The notes under the pieces are model-generated. The model was not told the DNA's origin. It did not search any database and saw only the letters and a program-made list of their open reading frames with translations. Positions 11,901 through 21,861 of a stretch of 64,000 nt of DNA are shown here, piece after piece; position 1 is the first letter of the stretch, and every line of letters begins with the position of its first letter. Origin of the DNA: Roridomyces roridus (lineage: Eukaryota; Basidiomycota; Agaricomycetes; Agaricales; Mycenaceae). The DNA is taken from NCBI GenBank assembly GCA_029378245.1, contig JARKIF010000001.1, positions 4,216,001 through 4,280,000 on the forward strand, in the 5' to 3' direction. Position numbers and translations under genes: made by a program.

Positions 11901-12037
11901 AAGCAATTGTCTTGTGGTATCCCACAAATGAAATGGTGGCTGACATTTTCACCAAAGCACTTCCGCACGATAAACATATCAAATTCTGTCGTGCTATGGG
12001 GTTACGGCCGGGGTCGAGTGGGGGTGTCAAAAGTTGA
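8882..12037 (+). CDS. copia integrase, reverse transcriptase and RNase H
   Basis: The frame is open for more than 1,000 residues. In order: the integrase zinc finger (LHRRLGHTNF and CEPCALGKMKK); the integrase core with acidic residues in STDVGGP, RTDGGGKF and AERMNQT; an acidic, proline-rich linker; the copia reverse transcriptase (VARGFTQRAGIDY, the active site YVDD at 11018-11029); and RNase H (YSDADWNGD, SSTESEYIGL, CDNRAA and the end block ADIFTKAL). All catalytic residues I can check are present. The frame closes at TGA 12035-12037, ten bases inside the 3' LTR. A G-rich run (GAGTGGGGG) just before the LTR fits the polypurine tract. The shift before 8882 means the frame is not joined to gag and protease in this copy. 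Confidence 0.93.
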   Translation, partial: LGTDPRALHAIDINDLHRRLGHTNFESLRHMFRSRQLPGITSLTGVPEFCEPCALGKMKKLPFERSRTVARGPLDIISTDVGGPVSPQSVNGYRYWIVIVDHATSLPWVLFARKKSQVYKKLKEWRHFVDRHFQTHIGHWEFCAGWNRFTRTDGGGKFTSKEMEDDFRQCGIIHETTAPYTEEQNGMAERMNQTLVTRSITNLAASHLPRKYWDLAMSHAVYTVARSPATAQNGKTPYESAYDRPVNINHMHPFGCPAYPLVPKKKRKGKFANHAKCTVFIACHEGKAAYDLLDLDSGKIITARHVKFNESSPAPQEVQDPSEPCLQHTADFETFAQGLKQSNTPYFDTDDSDEIVEIPVVPGNMQSSISVGVPQTSSPVGASDSQSVKQESISAPSGPPLRRVGGVRLDPPRSETHPRPQPSLPDVPQLLPRRTSRERTAATHPNAVYEQAAAKPQQLRSKPASTPEQETDAQSPSTPPQPQHLELIEEEDGTYVVVDPEDIEFFAGLARDGVDSHIPKSWDEAMNGPDADKWQAGLDEELASFIANKVYELVSIPEGVTPITSKPVLKVKFNAAGEIERYKVRIVARGFTQRAGIDYQEVFAPVANLESIHIICALAAKYDLELDQMDVSTTYLNGELEEDVYMMPPSCVSITSGYCWKLNRSVYGLHQSGRAWNRTLDKTLRQMNFTRCSSETCLYVYKEGKQLCFLVVYVDDLLLAGTSRQFMDRIKEKLRQSYKMRDLGPAKQILGLNIHRDRKKRTLSLSQHQYIDSVLARCGMSDCDPVRTPMATNTNTSETDPDNDRTVTNMSFRADGPVLSYQSVVGMLMWAMLGTSSDLAHITGMVGRYSANPKACHWALLKRALRYLKGTRDWVLHYDGSAVGLDMHFHGYSDADWNGDSDTSKSTSGFVFISNNGAISWSSRRQSMVAMSSTESEYIGLANAGQHLAWLRSFFEEIGHKQENPTELHCDNRAAIILTKDPQFRARTKHIQRKYHYVRDGLVATGEAIVLWYPTNEMVADIFTKALPHDKHIKFCRAMGLRPGSSGGVKS

Positions 12038-12299
12038 TTATCATCCGCCCCGGGCCTTCACACCCGGCTTCTCCACTTCCTTACCCACGTCCACGCCATC
12101 GACACGTGTCCCTCAGTCTTTTGTCTCTTACGACGACTGAGGGGTACGTGCCTTTATCTCTTTCTTATGTATCTAGCATACTTACGAGTGTCTATGTAGT
12201 CTGCGCATTGCCGCGCTATCTAGGTACTTAATATATCAGTCTTTTGTCTCTTACGACGACTGAGGGTCTGCGCATTGCCGCGCTATCTAGCTTCTGACA
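12025..12299 (+). repeat. 3' LTR of the copia element
   Basis: 275 bp, identical in length to the 5' LTR and differing by one base as far as I can see. It is followed directly by AAATG, the second copy of the target duplication. The pol frame ends inside its first bases. Confidence 0.93.
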
Positions 12300-15173
12300 A
12301 AATGCGATGAGAGTAAAATGCCGAACCGCAAAATCAGGCGCCATGACCCGGAACTGTGCTGAATGGAATATAGCTTCCTCTCCCTGGGCCCGTCTCGTAA
12401 ACTCATGCGTATGCTCCCGGATAGCTATTTACAGCCAGAATGCTTCTCAGCTGCCTCAGTCTCTGGCGAGCCCATATTGATCGCATTAGAATTTCGGGGA
12501 CCGGGGATCCGAGTTCTAACCTAGTCTGCATACGCGTGCAGTCCATCGGCACCACGGGCGTGTCCACTCATCCTGGGTGACATGTTCGGACCGAGTTTGG
12601 ATTATTTAAAGGGGGCTTATGTTCATTCCATTCTGCCACCACCACCAAATCCGCAGCCTTCGCCTCCACTCCCCTCCTTCCCAATTTATTTGCCGGCTCT
12701 TCGCTGGAGGGACCTCACATCGAATTTGTCCTATGATCGAGCGAAAGTGATGTCCCGCCTTTACGGTACATCCAGAGTTGAGTTGGTTCTTGACTAGGAC
12801 TAGACTCTCAACTCTGGACGAACCGTAAAGTCGGTGATACGCCTGCAATATGAACACGCTAGGAATACGTGAAATTTCGCGATTTCTCTTATAACCAACA
12901 GTAGTATCATCTCACGAGAGCGCTAGTGCTGAGCCCAGAAGCAGCTAGTAGGATTACGATGCATGGTGTACTGTACGGGTCGAAGGGGAACCTAAGATGA
13001 CTGACGGACCCACTCCGAAACACGTAGGAGTTCGTGCTAGTCCTCTTACCAATGGGAATATCTTATAACCAAGTCGTTGAGCTCTGGTTCAATCCGATGG
13101 TTACAAGGGAATTAGCAGCAATTGGGAATAAGCGGACGGTTGAGTCATTGATCACGATCGAGGCCTCAGCTGGAGTCATTACCAACCGGAATGATGGCGC
13201 CGGAAGATCGTGTGCCTGGTCCGTGATATCGGAACACGGGAGCACTCTGGAATCACTACTTGCGAGCTTCGGAATGGTGTCTTTAACGACGGGATACCCA
13301 AGATGTGGGTATCAAATTAAAGCTACGGACCAGTACTATCCGGTCCTGGAACGATAGCGCAGAGTAGGAAAGATGGGAATAATGGAACTCGACTTCCGAC
13401 CCTCGGCATCAGCCTTACCAAACTGAAACATGATGGATCGACGGCTGACTGAGCTTGGGATGGTGCGAGGATGGCGCCATCCAACCTGTAGACCAATGAA
13501 ATAGCAAGGATACCCTAATTGCGTTGCGAGGATCGCATTCCTGTATTATTTATTAGATTGCCGGACTTGTATATAACTAGGTAGAGTGTTCCCCTGGAGG
13601 CGAACAATCACCCCCGTCTGTTGTACGCATTAGCGTCTCTAAAGGGTTGTGCTTGGGCTTTCGAGGTGCACTGTGTTGGATAGTGGCTTCTTAAAGTTTG
13701 TACTAGTTGGAATCATATTATTTTGAATCGGAATCGTCGTCATCGTTGAAACCAAATCGTCGTACTCACCTCAATCAAGAATCTATTAAGCGATCAGTCA
13801 AGTCAAGTCGTTGGAACATCGTCGTATTTGGCTAGGGAATCTCAGTACCAGTCGGGAAGAAGAGTAGAATCGAGTTGCGAAGTTTCGGAATAAGGAATAC
13901 GATCGGTGTTTGACCACCAACCCACCTACTACATCAATCTTATCAACTACAGCTGAGAAGCTATACAATCTACCAAAAGGGTTGCTTGTTCCAGTCTCGA
14001 CTGAACCTAATACCCGTCCCTTGGAAATACCACTTTCCTTCGGAATAAACTTATTACTTTCTCCCTCCACAACCTACTACCTGTATAAGGACCTGTATTG
14101 GGACTTTTACTCGTCTGAACACTCGATTGAATACACTCGCTACGAGCTCGTGTCTGTGTTGGTTATCTAAATAAGCTACTTGCTTATTCCTGTGTACCAC
14201 CGTATACGATACAGTGGTGTTGGGTTTCTCCCTTGGGTTTAGAGCACATTCGTCATCGGGAAATCGCTTTCGCTCAATTCCTACGACAATTTGATCGTGT
14301 CCTTCCGGGGGAGATCTGGCGAATTGATTGAGAAGATGGGGGTGGAGGCGAGAGCTGCGTTTGGTGGAATGCGTTGCGGAACGGAAGTTGCCGGGTGGAA
14401 ACATCGTACTCGTTGGAGTACTCATATATTGTCTGTTGCCTGCGACTCTCTGGGAGTCATATTATAATGCGTGCCGAAGTCAGCCGACGAAAGCCGGAGC
14501 CCATCATCACCATGTTCCGATACCAACTTTTCGCTACCGATCATCATGATCTGATTGCAGCCGCCGCGCGCTGCTGCACAAGGCCACATTATTGACCTGG
14601 TAAATTGAAGCTATGGAGAGGGGAGAGTATGGAGCTCGTGCACAATTCTGACTCCTGAGGGCTCCACCGAATGAATTGACTGCACATGGGCGGCACGTTC
14701 GCGAAGTCTTTCAAATTTGTTTCCAACTGGAAACAGACTCATGACGTCGTCAGAGTTCCATGTGAAATGGAGCCTAGGCACCCTCTTGAATCTTCTCCCG
14801 AGGCTGAATCGGCGGCGGTTACCTGTCAAAGTGGCAACCTTGCACCGCATGTCGATGGAACATTGATCGGGTTTTTCATTTTCAATTTTGCCACTGTTGG
14901 CGGTCCTTAAACCTCAGGAACGGCACTGCGGATTGTTTCCATTCATGCAGGTAAAATTATGGCGACTCACTCTCGCAGTGCAGCGCCCACTCCCATTTGC
15001 AAGAGACACGTTCCAAACCTCGCAATACAACCACGGCTCCACCATTATCGATTAGAACTGGATAATTCTTCTACCACGCTTTACAACCCGCTCCAACGAC
15101 GTAATCAATTTTCTTGCGGCATATATAACCCCGAGTCCATCTTGGCTTGACAACAAACCGCTCATCACCCACA
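12300..15173. other. About 2.9 kb without a recognised gene
   Basis: Frames here are short and show no domain I know. The left part continues the target DNA of the copia insertion. The middle (about 13500-14220) is richer in A and T than the neighbouring genes and contains short repeats such as TCTTATAACCAA (12888 and 13062). It may be decayed transposon DNA, but I could not find paired terminal repeats. The last few hundred bases are presumably the promoter of the phosphatase gene; a TATA-like ATATATAACC lies at 15121-15130, about 50 bases before its ATG. Confidence 0.5.
12760..12829. repeat. Two-part hairpin
   Basis: TTTACGGT (12760-12767) pairs with ACCGTAAA (12822-12829), and CCAGAGTTGAG (12772-12782) pairs exactly with CTCAACTCTGG (12807-12817). 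The two stems are separated by 4-base internal loops on both sides, and the terminal loop is 24 bases. It could be a fold-back remnant of a small transposon or an RNA hairpin. No coding frame explains it. Confidence 0.6.
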
Positions 15174-16273
15174 ATGTCTCCCAAATCTTTTTATGCCGAC
15201 GCCGTCCTGTTCGACATGGTGCGTACCTTGTTCTCCTCCATCGACAGTGACCTTATCCAGCTCCTTGCAGGACGGTACCCTCACCGACTCGATCGCCGCC
15301 GTTGAAGCCGCGTGGGGCAAGGTCGCTCAAGACATCGGGCAGGACCCAGCCTACGTGATCGCAGCCACCCACGGCAAACGCGCCATCGACAACCTCGCCG
15401 CATTCAAACCCTCGATCAAGGCGCACGAGATGGACTCCGAGGTTAACGACTTTGAGGAGACGATCCTCTACTACGCCGACGCTTACAACACCCATGGACC
15501 TGGTTCCCGACGTGGTTCGTTCGCCAACACGCCTATCGATTCGCCGTTGGGATCGGGCTACTCCACGCCCGCGTTGAGCGCTGGAAGCTCAGCACCCAGC
15601 TCTCGCGCCCCGTCCATGGTCCAGTCTCGCCGCCCCTCGTTCGCCAGCCGTCTTTTCAACATGCTCAGTATGACTGCTCCGCCGCCCGAGTTGGAGGAGG
15701 CTATCGCCGAGGAGGACGAAGACGAGGGTGAGCGTGCTCTCCGTCGACATGCTTTCGAGGCTTGGCAGCTCGAGGCCCAGGGTGTCGATCGTTCTGTGCG
15801 TATTCTCCCTGGCGTCAAGCGCGTCATGGACTCGATACCGGCTGGGCGTTACGCCGTCGCTACCTCTGGGGCTAAAACTTACGGTGCGGCATCCATCCTC
15901 CTTCCTCTCCCCCTTACTCATTCGTTCTCTCTTAGCACACGGCTGCATGACCCGCGTCGGCATCACGCCTCCTGCCGTAACCATCACCGCCGACGACAAA
16001 CGCCTTAAAGCCGGCAAACCGGCACCAGATCCATTCCTCCTTGCCGCTAAATGCCTTGGCTTCCCCGCCGAACGATGCGTCGTATTCGAGGACTCGCCAT
16101 CCGGCATCCGCGCAGGCGTCGCTAGCGGGGCGACTGTCATCGCTGTCTGCACCTCTCATGAGCGGGCGAAGATCGAGGGGTGCGGGGCGCATTATATCGT
16201 GCGGGATATGGAGCAGGTGCGCGTCGACTGGGATGAGGAGAGCAGGAGGTTGAAGTTTGAGTTGGATTTGTGA
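15174..16273 (+). CDS. HAD-superfamily sugar/glycerol phosphatase
   Basis: Three exons, 15174-15218, 15271-15883 and 15936-16273, with two 52-bp GT-AG introns, give 331 residues. Motif I, DMDGTLTDS, holds the nucleophile Asp and the acid-base Asp of the haloacid dehalogenase fold; the first intron falls between its Met and second Asp. Motif II is the ATSGAKTY block, and KAGKPAPDPFLLAAK with VVFEDSPSGIRAG are motifs III and IV. This is the arrangement of fungal 2-deoxyglucose-6-phosphatase and glycerol-3-phosphatase enzymes, which hydrolyse small phosphorylated sugars in the cytosol. Unlike those proteins of about 250 residues, it carries a serine- and proline-rich insert at roughly residues 105-160, followed by an acidic patch (EEDEDEGE), inside the cap domain. 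Substrate cannot be assigned. Confidence 0.88.
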
Positions 16274-16865
16274 GCGTTGGAATAGACTAGATGCATAGAT
16301 TAGACGCAGTGGATACCATAATATAGATATAGAATTTCTCGCCATTAACTGTTGCCTAGAACGCCTTGCGGAGGCAAAAAAAAAGCCAAGAATCCCAACC
16401 TCTTGCGAATACCACCTAACTCGATTCGAACGAGCAATGTCTGGGATGATCTGGAAACTGCGGGTATGTCGGGAGCCGAGGGACATGTCCGATGAGGCAA
16501 ATGGACTTGGCGAATACGGATACTTTGAGAAACAAAGATCAGTCGCGATTCCAATAAATAAAGGAAGTAGAAAACTCGCCTGTGATTCATACACCTAGAT
16601 TCAGAAGTCGCAGACTAGTAACTACCGCAAAAAGAGAGGCCGGAAGCAACCATGCCTTGGGCTTGACTGGAACGAACGAGACTCTGACCCACCTACGTAG
16701 GTCGGAGAAAACAGAATGAAAGTGACGCAGGGGCAAGTGCTTCCTGAGACGCGAGAATTAGTGCTCGAAGAGGGGATTCAGGTGAAGAAGATCCTCAAGC
16801 TCAAAATGCAGTTCTGATCTTGGAAAAAAGCAAGTCGCCATGTGCTAAAACTCCAGGCGAATGGA

Positions 16866-17110
16866 ATCGTCGAGTACGATGTGAAGCAAGAATAGAAGAG
16901 GACAGGGTTTGAAAAAAGTCGCGAGAGGGCCTAGGATCCTAGGCTCGAGTCGAGCGAGCAAACTCCAGGTGCAAGTGGGCAGCTACGTTTGAAGCGGTTC
17001 AAGGCCTTGAGTAGTGTCGATTTCATGTCGTAGAATGGGGGACCGGGGTGTATGTCCAGCCAGTGAAGTTGGACTCGAGAGCAACTTGGATAGCGAATTC
17101 GAAGAGGCGT
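16866..17110 (+). repeat. Intergenic duplicated block, copy 1
   Basis: This stretch and 20238-20430 share a series of blocks in the same order: CGAGTACGATGT, a GGGTTTGAAAAA-like run, CCTAGGCTCGA.TCGA, CAAGTG, TGAAGCGGTTCA and GTAGAATG. Nearby, a motif with GACCCAC followed by GGTCGGAGAA.ACAG occurs at about 16685-16715 and again at 17235-17270. No reading frame explains the similarity. The two copies flank the dispersed repeat and the LINE. Confidence 0.55.
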
Positions 17111-17293
17111 AAAGTTTTTAGTGGCTGTCCTCCGAATGTGGGGGTCTGCGCCTACGAGTCGGAGTACCACGAAAAAGGATTCCTCCAAGGAGAATCGGGA
17201 TGCCATGCCTAGGCCTCGAATCGAACGAGTGAGACCCACTTGGACTCGATGCGAGGGTCGGAGAAGACAGCGTCCCTAGGCCCTGTTGAAACA

Positions 17294-18342
17294 ATAAAGC
17301 TGTAGGGCCGGCAAGCGGCACGGCCTGCTACCATTGAGCGGGGCCAATGTCAACATCAATTGTTGAGCATGACAAGTTCTATTGAACCTGATACTAAGGT
17401 AGTGGACGGTGGGCTAGTACTTATTCATCCTTGCAGCAATTGCAAGCAGGACTCGGACTAGAATCAGCACATAGGACTTGAAAAACAGCATTTGACGGTG
17501 CAACATAAATACAATGATACACCATGTTGTAGGGGTCGCTCGTCCGTGCGCCGCTTCGCGCCGCACTCCCTCGCTCCTGCCATCCAACTTGAAGGATCCA
17601 AAATAGAATTGAGTCAAAAAAAATGTCAGTTGAAAGTCACAGAGGACGGGAGAAATGATACAACACCATTCATATAAGGGACTGCAGTCAGTGTGGCCCG
17701 TCGATTCATCTCAGTACAGAGTTGTTTCAACTTCTGCATTGGAAACTTATTGTTCAACCCAATTGAATTCAAGGTTCAGCCTCTGAAATAAGCCGTCGAC
17801 AATTGGAGCCTCAACCCAGGAGAAGCTCACCAAATTTGAAGTGAGCACGGTCAGCACACCGAACTTCGTTGTTTGCGCGCCGGCCTGTGGTGGAGGCTTA
17901 AGCAAGGCTCAAAAGGCAGCGTAAGTATAAGCCTGGCAAGCCGCAAGAGAGAACAAGAATCAAATTATCTTGCCGAGGCTTCCAAGGTGGAGGGAGGGTG
18001 GTGGCAGTTGAGAACAGAAACTTATGTCAAGCAGGAGCAAGCAGAGAGCAAGGCGTTTGGAAGGGGTTTACCTCACTGTGGCACTCTTGGGAATCTCTTT
18101 CGGCAAAGAACCCGACATCTGTGCATGGCATTTGCACAGATGTTGAAAAGCCTGTCGGGTACGACTGCTCCCGGAAGACGAGGTCATCAATATTGCGTTG
18201 GAAGTTCGGCAATCATCGGGTTGGAGCAGCATTTGGCTGGATACATCAGTGCTGACGCAAAAACGAACGACAAAAATATGATCGCCCGCAAAAACCAGAA
18301 AATAGGGCGCCCTATAGAAACCTGTACCTAACGGTAGCAGGA
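17294..18342 (+). repeat. Dispersed repeat with GC palindrome, copy 1
   Basis: Matches 50844-51691 along its length. Both begin ATAAAGCTGTAGGGCCGGCA and end near CCTGTACCTAA.GGTAGCAGGA. CCTGCTACC near the start (17324-17332) is inverted at the end as GGTAGCAGG, so short terminal inverted repeats are possible. A GC-rich palindromic block containing GTGCGCCGC.TCGCGCCGCAC lies at 17546-17566. The second half includes CGGCAAAGAACCCGACATCT and CATTTGGCTGGA shared with copy 2. No protein domain is visible, so it is probably a non-autonomous transposon. Confidence 0.7.
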
Positions 18343-18355
18343 TAGGATAGGATAG
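18340..18355 (-). repeat. Short GGATA tandem run at the 3' end of the LINE
   Basis: Three tandem units of GGATA (TATCC on the minus strand) lie exactly between the end of the dispersed repeat and the 3' side of the minus-strand LINE. LINEs often end in short tandem repeats rather than poly-A, so this may mark the LINE's 3' end. Confidence 0.45.
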
Positions 18356-20110
18356 GCTAGACTACACGGCACGGTCCGAATAACGAACGCCGGTTCCAGG
18401 ACTTCACCCGGTGTACAAGCAAGCGTAATTACACCATCGTTCCTGGACTTCATTCAACCACCCAGGCTTAGCTCGCAGATCCCACAGGAAAACCCATGCC
18501 CCACGGTAGAACCTAGATATTTGAGAGAAGCATATCTGATGCAGAATCAGCCTTGGTCAGTAACTCTTCCACTTTGTCTCAGCATCGGGTGAGCATAGAA
18601 TACCTCTAAAACATCATGCACGTATTTTGCAACCAAAATGATGGTTGCACGCTCATATACGACAGCCTTCAGAAAGTCTTCAGATGACAATGTCATCTTT
18701 TTGACCTCTAGTTCCGGTCGTGTGTGGAATAGCTTGTCCATGAAGTTTGCTCGCAATATGAGAATTTCCGGCTTGGCCGTGCATTCAAATAGAGCATGCT
18801 CTGGACTTTCAACACTCGATTTACAGAACCGACAGAGTCGCATATGGCGAGGTAGACGCGGGTGTGCATGATCTGCATAACGCCCGGCTTCTAAGGCTAG
18901 TCGATGGGTGGAAAGTAGAACAGAGGTGAGTGCCTCTCGGTGTTCTTGATTCCTAACCATGAATAAATAATGCCTTAGATAGAGCGTTATTTGAGCAGGA
19001 GGTTTCTCTTTTTGAGGCTCACGTCGGCCGTGGAGCAAGTAAAGCTTCACTGAGGAGTCAACTTCATTTTGCAACCATAGTAGCGCATTCTTCTCAACAA
19101 TCTTGCGGTAGTCTTTGACGGATTGTTCCGAGAGACCATTGAAGTGAAGAGGCGGGCAGGGATATGGCAACTTGGATGCCGCAATCAATACATCACCAAC
19201 CCAAGATTTCTGGCCTTTGCGCGAGAGCTCTATAGAGCTCTCCAACGCAAGTTGAGCAAGACGGGGAGCTTGTGGTGAAAGTAGGTATTGCAGATAACCC
19301 AGTAAAATAATGAAGCGACGGACTCGAATCGGCATAATTCCTGTTTCGGTGAAGAGCGGTGCGAGCGAGGATCGTGAGTGGACATTCAGCATTTGCCGGA
19401 GGAAGTCGACTTGTAAATCACTGAGGTCCTTGACATGTTTATCGACACAGTCGGGTGAGACCTCACAGCCGTGGATTAGATGACAATCCACGCGTGCCAT
19501 GTAGAGTGATTTGAGCTCTTTGGGGGTGAGTCGACCTGTGGAATCCTCAAGTCCCATGATCCTGTGTGCACAATACCGCGCTGTGCTTGCCTTGACACGA
19601 TAGTGCGGTTCAAACATATTTGGTGTGACGGTGCTCATTGTGATACCCACATATTTTTCCTCGGTAGAGATGTTCAAAATAGCAACTCCCAGTTTGAATT
19701 CAGGAGGGATGGCGGGTGCGCGTCCATAGATCATGACAACTGTTTTTATCATGTTGATAACTATGAAGTTGCGTGCACACCACTCTTCGAGGGCGTTTAA
19801 CCTGCGCTGCAGTCCCTTCGCCGATAATGACATCGGCTTGGGCAAGAATTGCCAATCTGATACCAGAGAGTTTAGGATCATCTATATCGTCCCGCAGAAG
19901 TAAATCAGCCATGAAGATATTCCAGAGGACTGGAGACGCAGGGTCGCCTGTAAGCAGTCCAATGAAGGCTTTGAACTTCTCAGAGGTTTGATCGCCATGA
20001 CGGACATAGTATTCCATTTTATGGTATAGCATGCGCAGCCAGTCAAAGATAGCTCCTCCCATCCCCATTCTCAGGAGTTTCAACCACAGCGTGGGATGAT
20101 CAGTCGGCAG
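18356..20110 (-). mobile_element. 5'-truncated, inactive LINE (non-LTR retrotransposon)
   Basis: The body is the reverse transcriptase described in the next entry. No endonuclease domain is found upstream, so the copy is 5' truncated, as is usual for LINEs. About 190 bp of non-coding DNA and the GGATA run follow the frame on its 3' side. The upstream limit is only approximate. Confidence 0.7.
18547..20083 (-). pseudogene. LINE reverse transcriptase, C-terminal part, frameshifted
   Basis: The upstream frame (about 20083-19800) has the finger-palm part of a non-LTR reverse transcriptase: FDWLRMLYHKMEYYVRHG and LTGDPASPVLWNIFMADLLL. The downstream frame (about 19850-18547) continues with GLQRRLNALEEWCARNF and the thumb region and ends with a Cys/His element, CRFCKSSVESPEHALFEC, as in fungal LINE-like elements. 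The change of frame falls at the catalytic motif: AQAD in one frame is followed by the remainder only in the other, so one base of the expected [FY]ADD site region appears to be lost. The enzyme cannot be active as it stands. Confidence 0.85.
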
Positions 20111-20237
20111 GAATAAGATTAGTTCCGTTTCAGAGTAGAAGACTAGATTTTAGAATCTGCTGGTCCCCAAAATCGAACAGCAAAGACTCGGCAGAGTTCT
20201 CGTCAGAGAAAGACGCACTGGAAACAGAAGTAGCAGG

Positions 20238-20430
20238 GATCGAGTACGATGTCGAACAAGGGACCGGGTTGGAAAAAGGGACGGAAACCATCGGATACGC
20301 GTAGAATCCTAGGCTCGACTCGAACAAGCAAACCTCACATGCAAGTGATGCGCAGATGTGAAGCGGTTCATGGACTCGGGTGTCGGTTTCATTGCGCAGA
20401 ATCGTAGAATGAACGTAGAATGAATTGAAA
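20238..20430 (+). repeat. Intergenic duplicated block, copy 2
   Basis: Counterpart of 16866-17110 with the same ordered blocks. It lies on the other side of the inserted repeat and LINE and just upstream of the mannosyltransferase gene. Confidence 0.55.
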
Positions 20431-20631
20431 CGGCGGTGTAGAGCACGTCGAACAGCGAGGAGGCAAATGGGAATCGGTACTATTCAATGTTGTCGATGTT
20501 GAGACGATAGCAAGAGGGGTTTGATTGCCGGGTTTACTCAGAGGTCCAGTTTGACCTCGGCACGACCGGCAGCCGGTGATGCCGGAACTGCCAGTGTCAG
20601 TCAGCGCGGCGTTTTGTCCACTGTTTTCAGG

Positions 20632-21861
20632 ATGCGGTCAGGGCATTCTGCCCGCGCTTCCTCCACGCCCTCCTCCACAGCCTCCTCCATGACCATCCCA
20701 CGACGCTACGCCTTCCTCGCTGTCACTGCCGCCTTCCTCGTCATCATCTTCCTCGCACATCAAAACGGATACACGCTCCCTCCTCATGGTCCCAGCCGAT
20801 TCGGAATCGGTGCCAGCGCATCGGGGGCGGCTAGCTACACCGCTGCAATTGTCTACCTCCTCTCTGTACTGCCCGGTCCCCGTCCGCCACACCAGATCTT
20901 TGACTCCATGTCGCTCATGCAGAAGCACATCCCGTGGCGACACCAATGGCCAATACTCCTCCTTCACGCGGAGGCATACGACGACTCGGACTCTCGGGAG
21001 TTGTTTGTTGAGATGTTGCGCGACAAAGCGGCAGAACATGGGCTGAGCGTGGAGGTGATCGACGGGATGGTTCGTCGGCTCGAGTTTGTGAGGACGGACC
21101 ACGAGCTGCCCGAGGGAATCCCAGCGACCGGGGCTAACGACGATCCAATATGGGCACAGGAATGGCCTGGTGTGTCTCCCTTCCCTTTGAGTTTCTCTAC
21201 GAATTCCCTGACACCCAAACCGGCTACCATATGATGTGCTCGTTCTACTCTCACAAAATCTTCTCCCACCCACGCATCAAAGACCTCACGTACTACCTCC
21301 GCCTCGACGACGACTCGTCCGTCCTTTCCCCGACGTGCATCGACCCCTTCGAATACATGCACGTCCACAACAAATCCTACGCTTACCAACACGTCTCCCC
21401 CGACATGGGGTGGGTGACCGACGGTCTCTGGCCCTTCATCAGCAACTACGCAAAACGACACCCCAACGTCGAGGCTCAACTCGCGCGCAACGACTGGCAG
21501 TGGCCTGAAGGGCGGACATGGCCGGGTGTCGAGTCCGAGTACGGGCGGTCGGAGAACTTTCCTTCCTACGAGACGAATTTCGACCTCGTCAAGGTACCAC
21601 GGTGGAGGACACCCGAGATGCAGGATTTTTTGAAGGAGCTCGCGAGCGAGCCGAAGAGGTTTTATTTTTCGAGATGGGGTGTGTGTTCTTTATTTTTTTT
21701 GGTTTACAGAAAGCACTCAACACCGGGTAGGCGATGCCCCAATTCGCATGGCGCAAGTCGCCATGTTTCTCGATATGGAGAAGGAGGTACATCAGATGTG
21801 CGAGATCTCGTATGCGCACAAGGCGTTTACATTCGAGGAGTGTCCGTGCGTCCCGCTTTAG
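20632..21861 (+). CDS. GT15-like alpha-mannosyltransferase (type II membrane protein)
   Basis: The ATG at 20632 is followed by a short cytosolic part and one hydrophobic stretch (YAFLAVTAAFLVIIFLA, residues about 25-41), the layout of Golgi type II glycosyltransferases. The luminal part shows GYHMMCSFYS, YYLRLDDDS, DPFEYM..NKSYAY, NFDLVKV and FSRWGDAPIRMAQVAMFL, which I read as a divergent member of the KRE2/MNT1 family that adds mannose to N- and O-glycans. The last intron is clear: GT-AG, 21679-21730, splitting the Gly of GDAP. Between 21088 and 21230 the frame changes. An intron at 21088-21191 keeps all phases (357 residues) but removes a protein-like stretch, so this junction is unresolved. 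Family members usually have NFE where this one has NFD. Confidence 0.7.

Larger units (their letters stand above)
7141..12299 (+). mobile_element. Ty1/copia LTR retrotransposon, 5159 bp, recent insertion
   Basis: Two 275-bp direct LTRs (7141-7415 and 12025-12299) begin TG and end CA. I find a single difference between them by eye. The element is flanked by the 5-bp duplication AAATG (7136-7140 and 12300-12304). Inside are gag, protease, integrase, reverse transcriptase and RNase H, in that order. Integrase before reverse transcriptase marks the copia superfamily. The coding region carries an in-frame TGA between gag and protease and a frameshift before integrase, so this copy probably cannot make a full polyprotein unless the stop is read through. 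Near-identical LTRs mean the insertion is young on an evolutionary scale. Confidence 0.95.

Noticed and set aside
8927..12037. Domesticated copia pol gene
   Set aside because: It is flanked by nearly identical LTRs and a target duplication, so it is a normal element copy, not a host gene.
13500..14220. Degraded gypsy LTR between the copia element and the phosphatase gene
   Set aside because: AT-richer composition and short repeats are suggestive, but I found no paired ends, primer site or coding remnant.
15589..16152. Long open frame antisense to the HAD phosphatase
   Set aside because: It mirrors high-GC codons of the real gene, crosses its intron and shows no domain.
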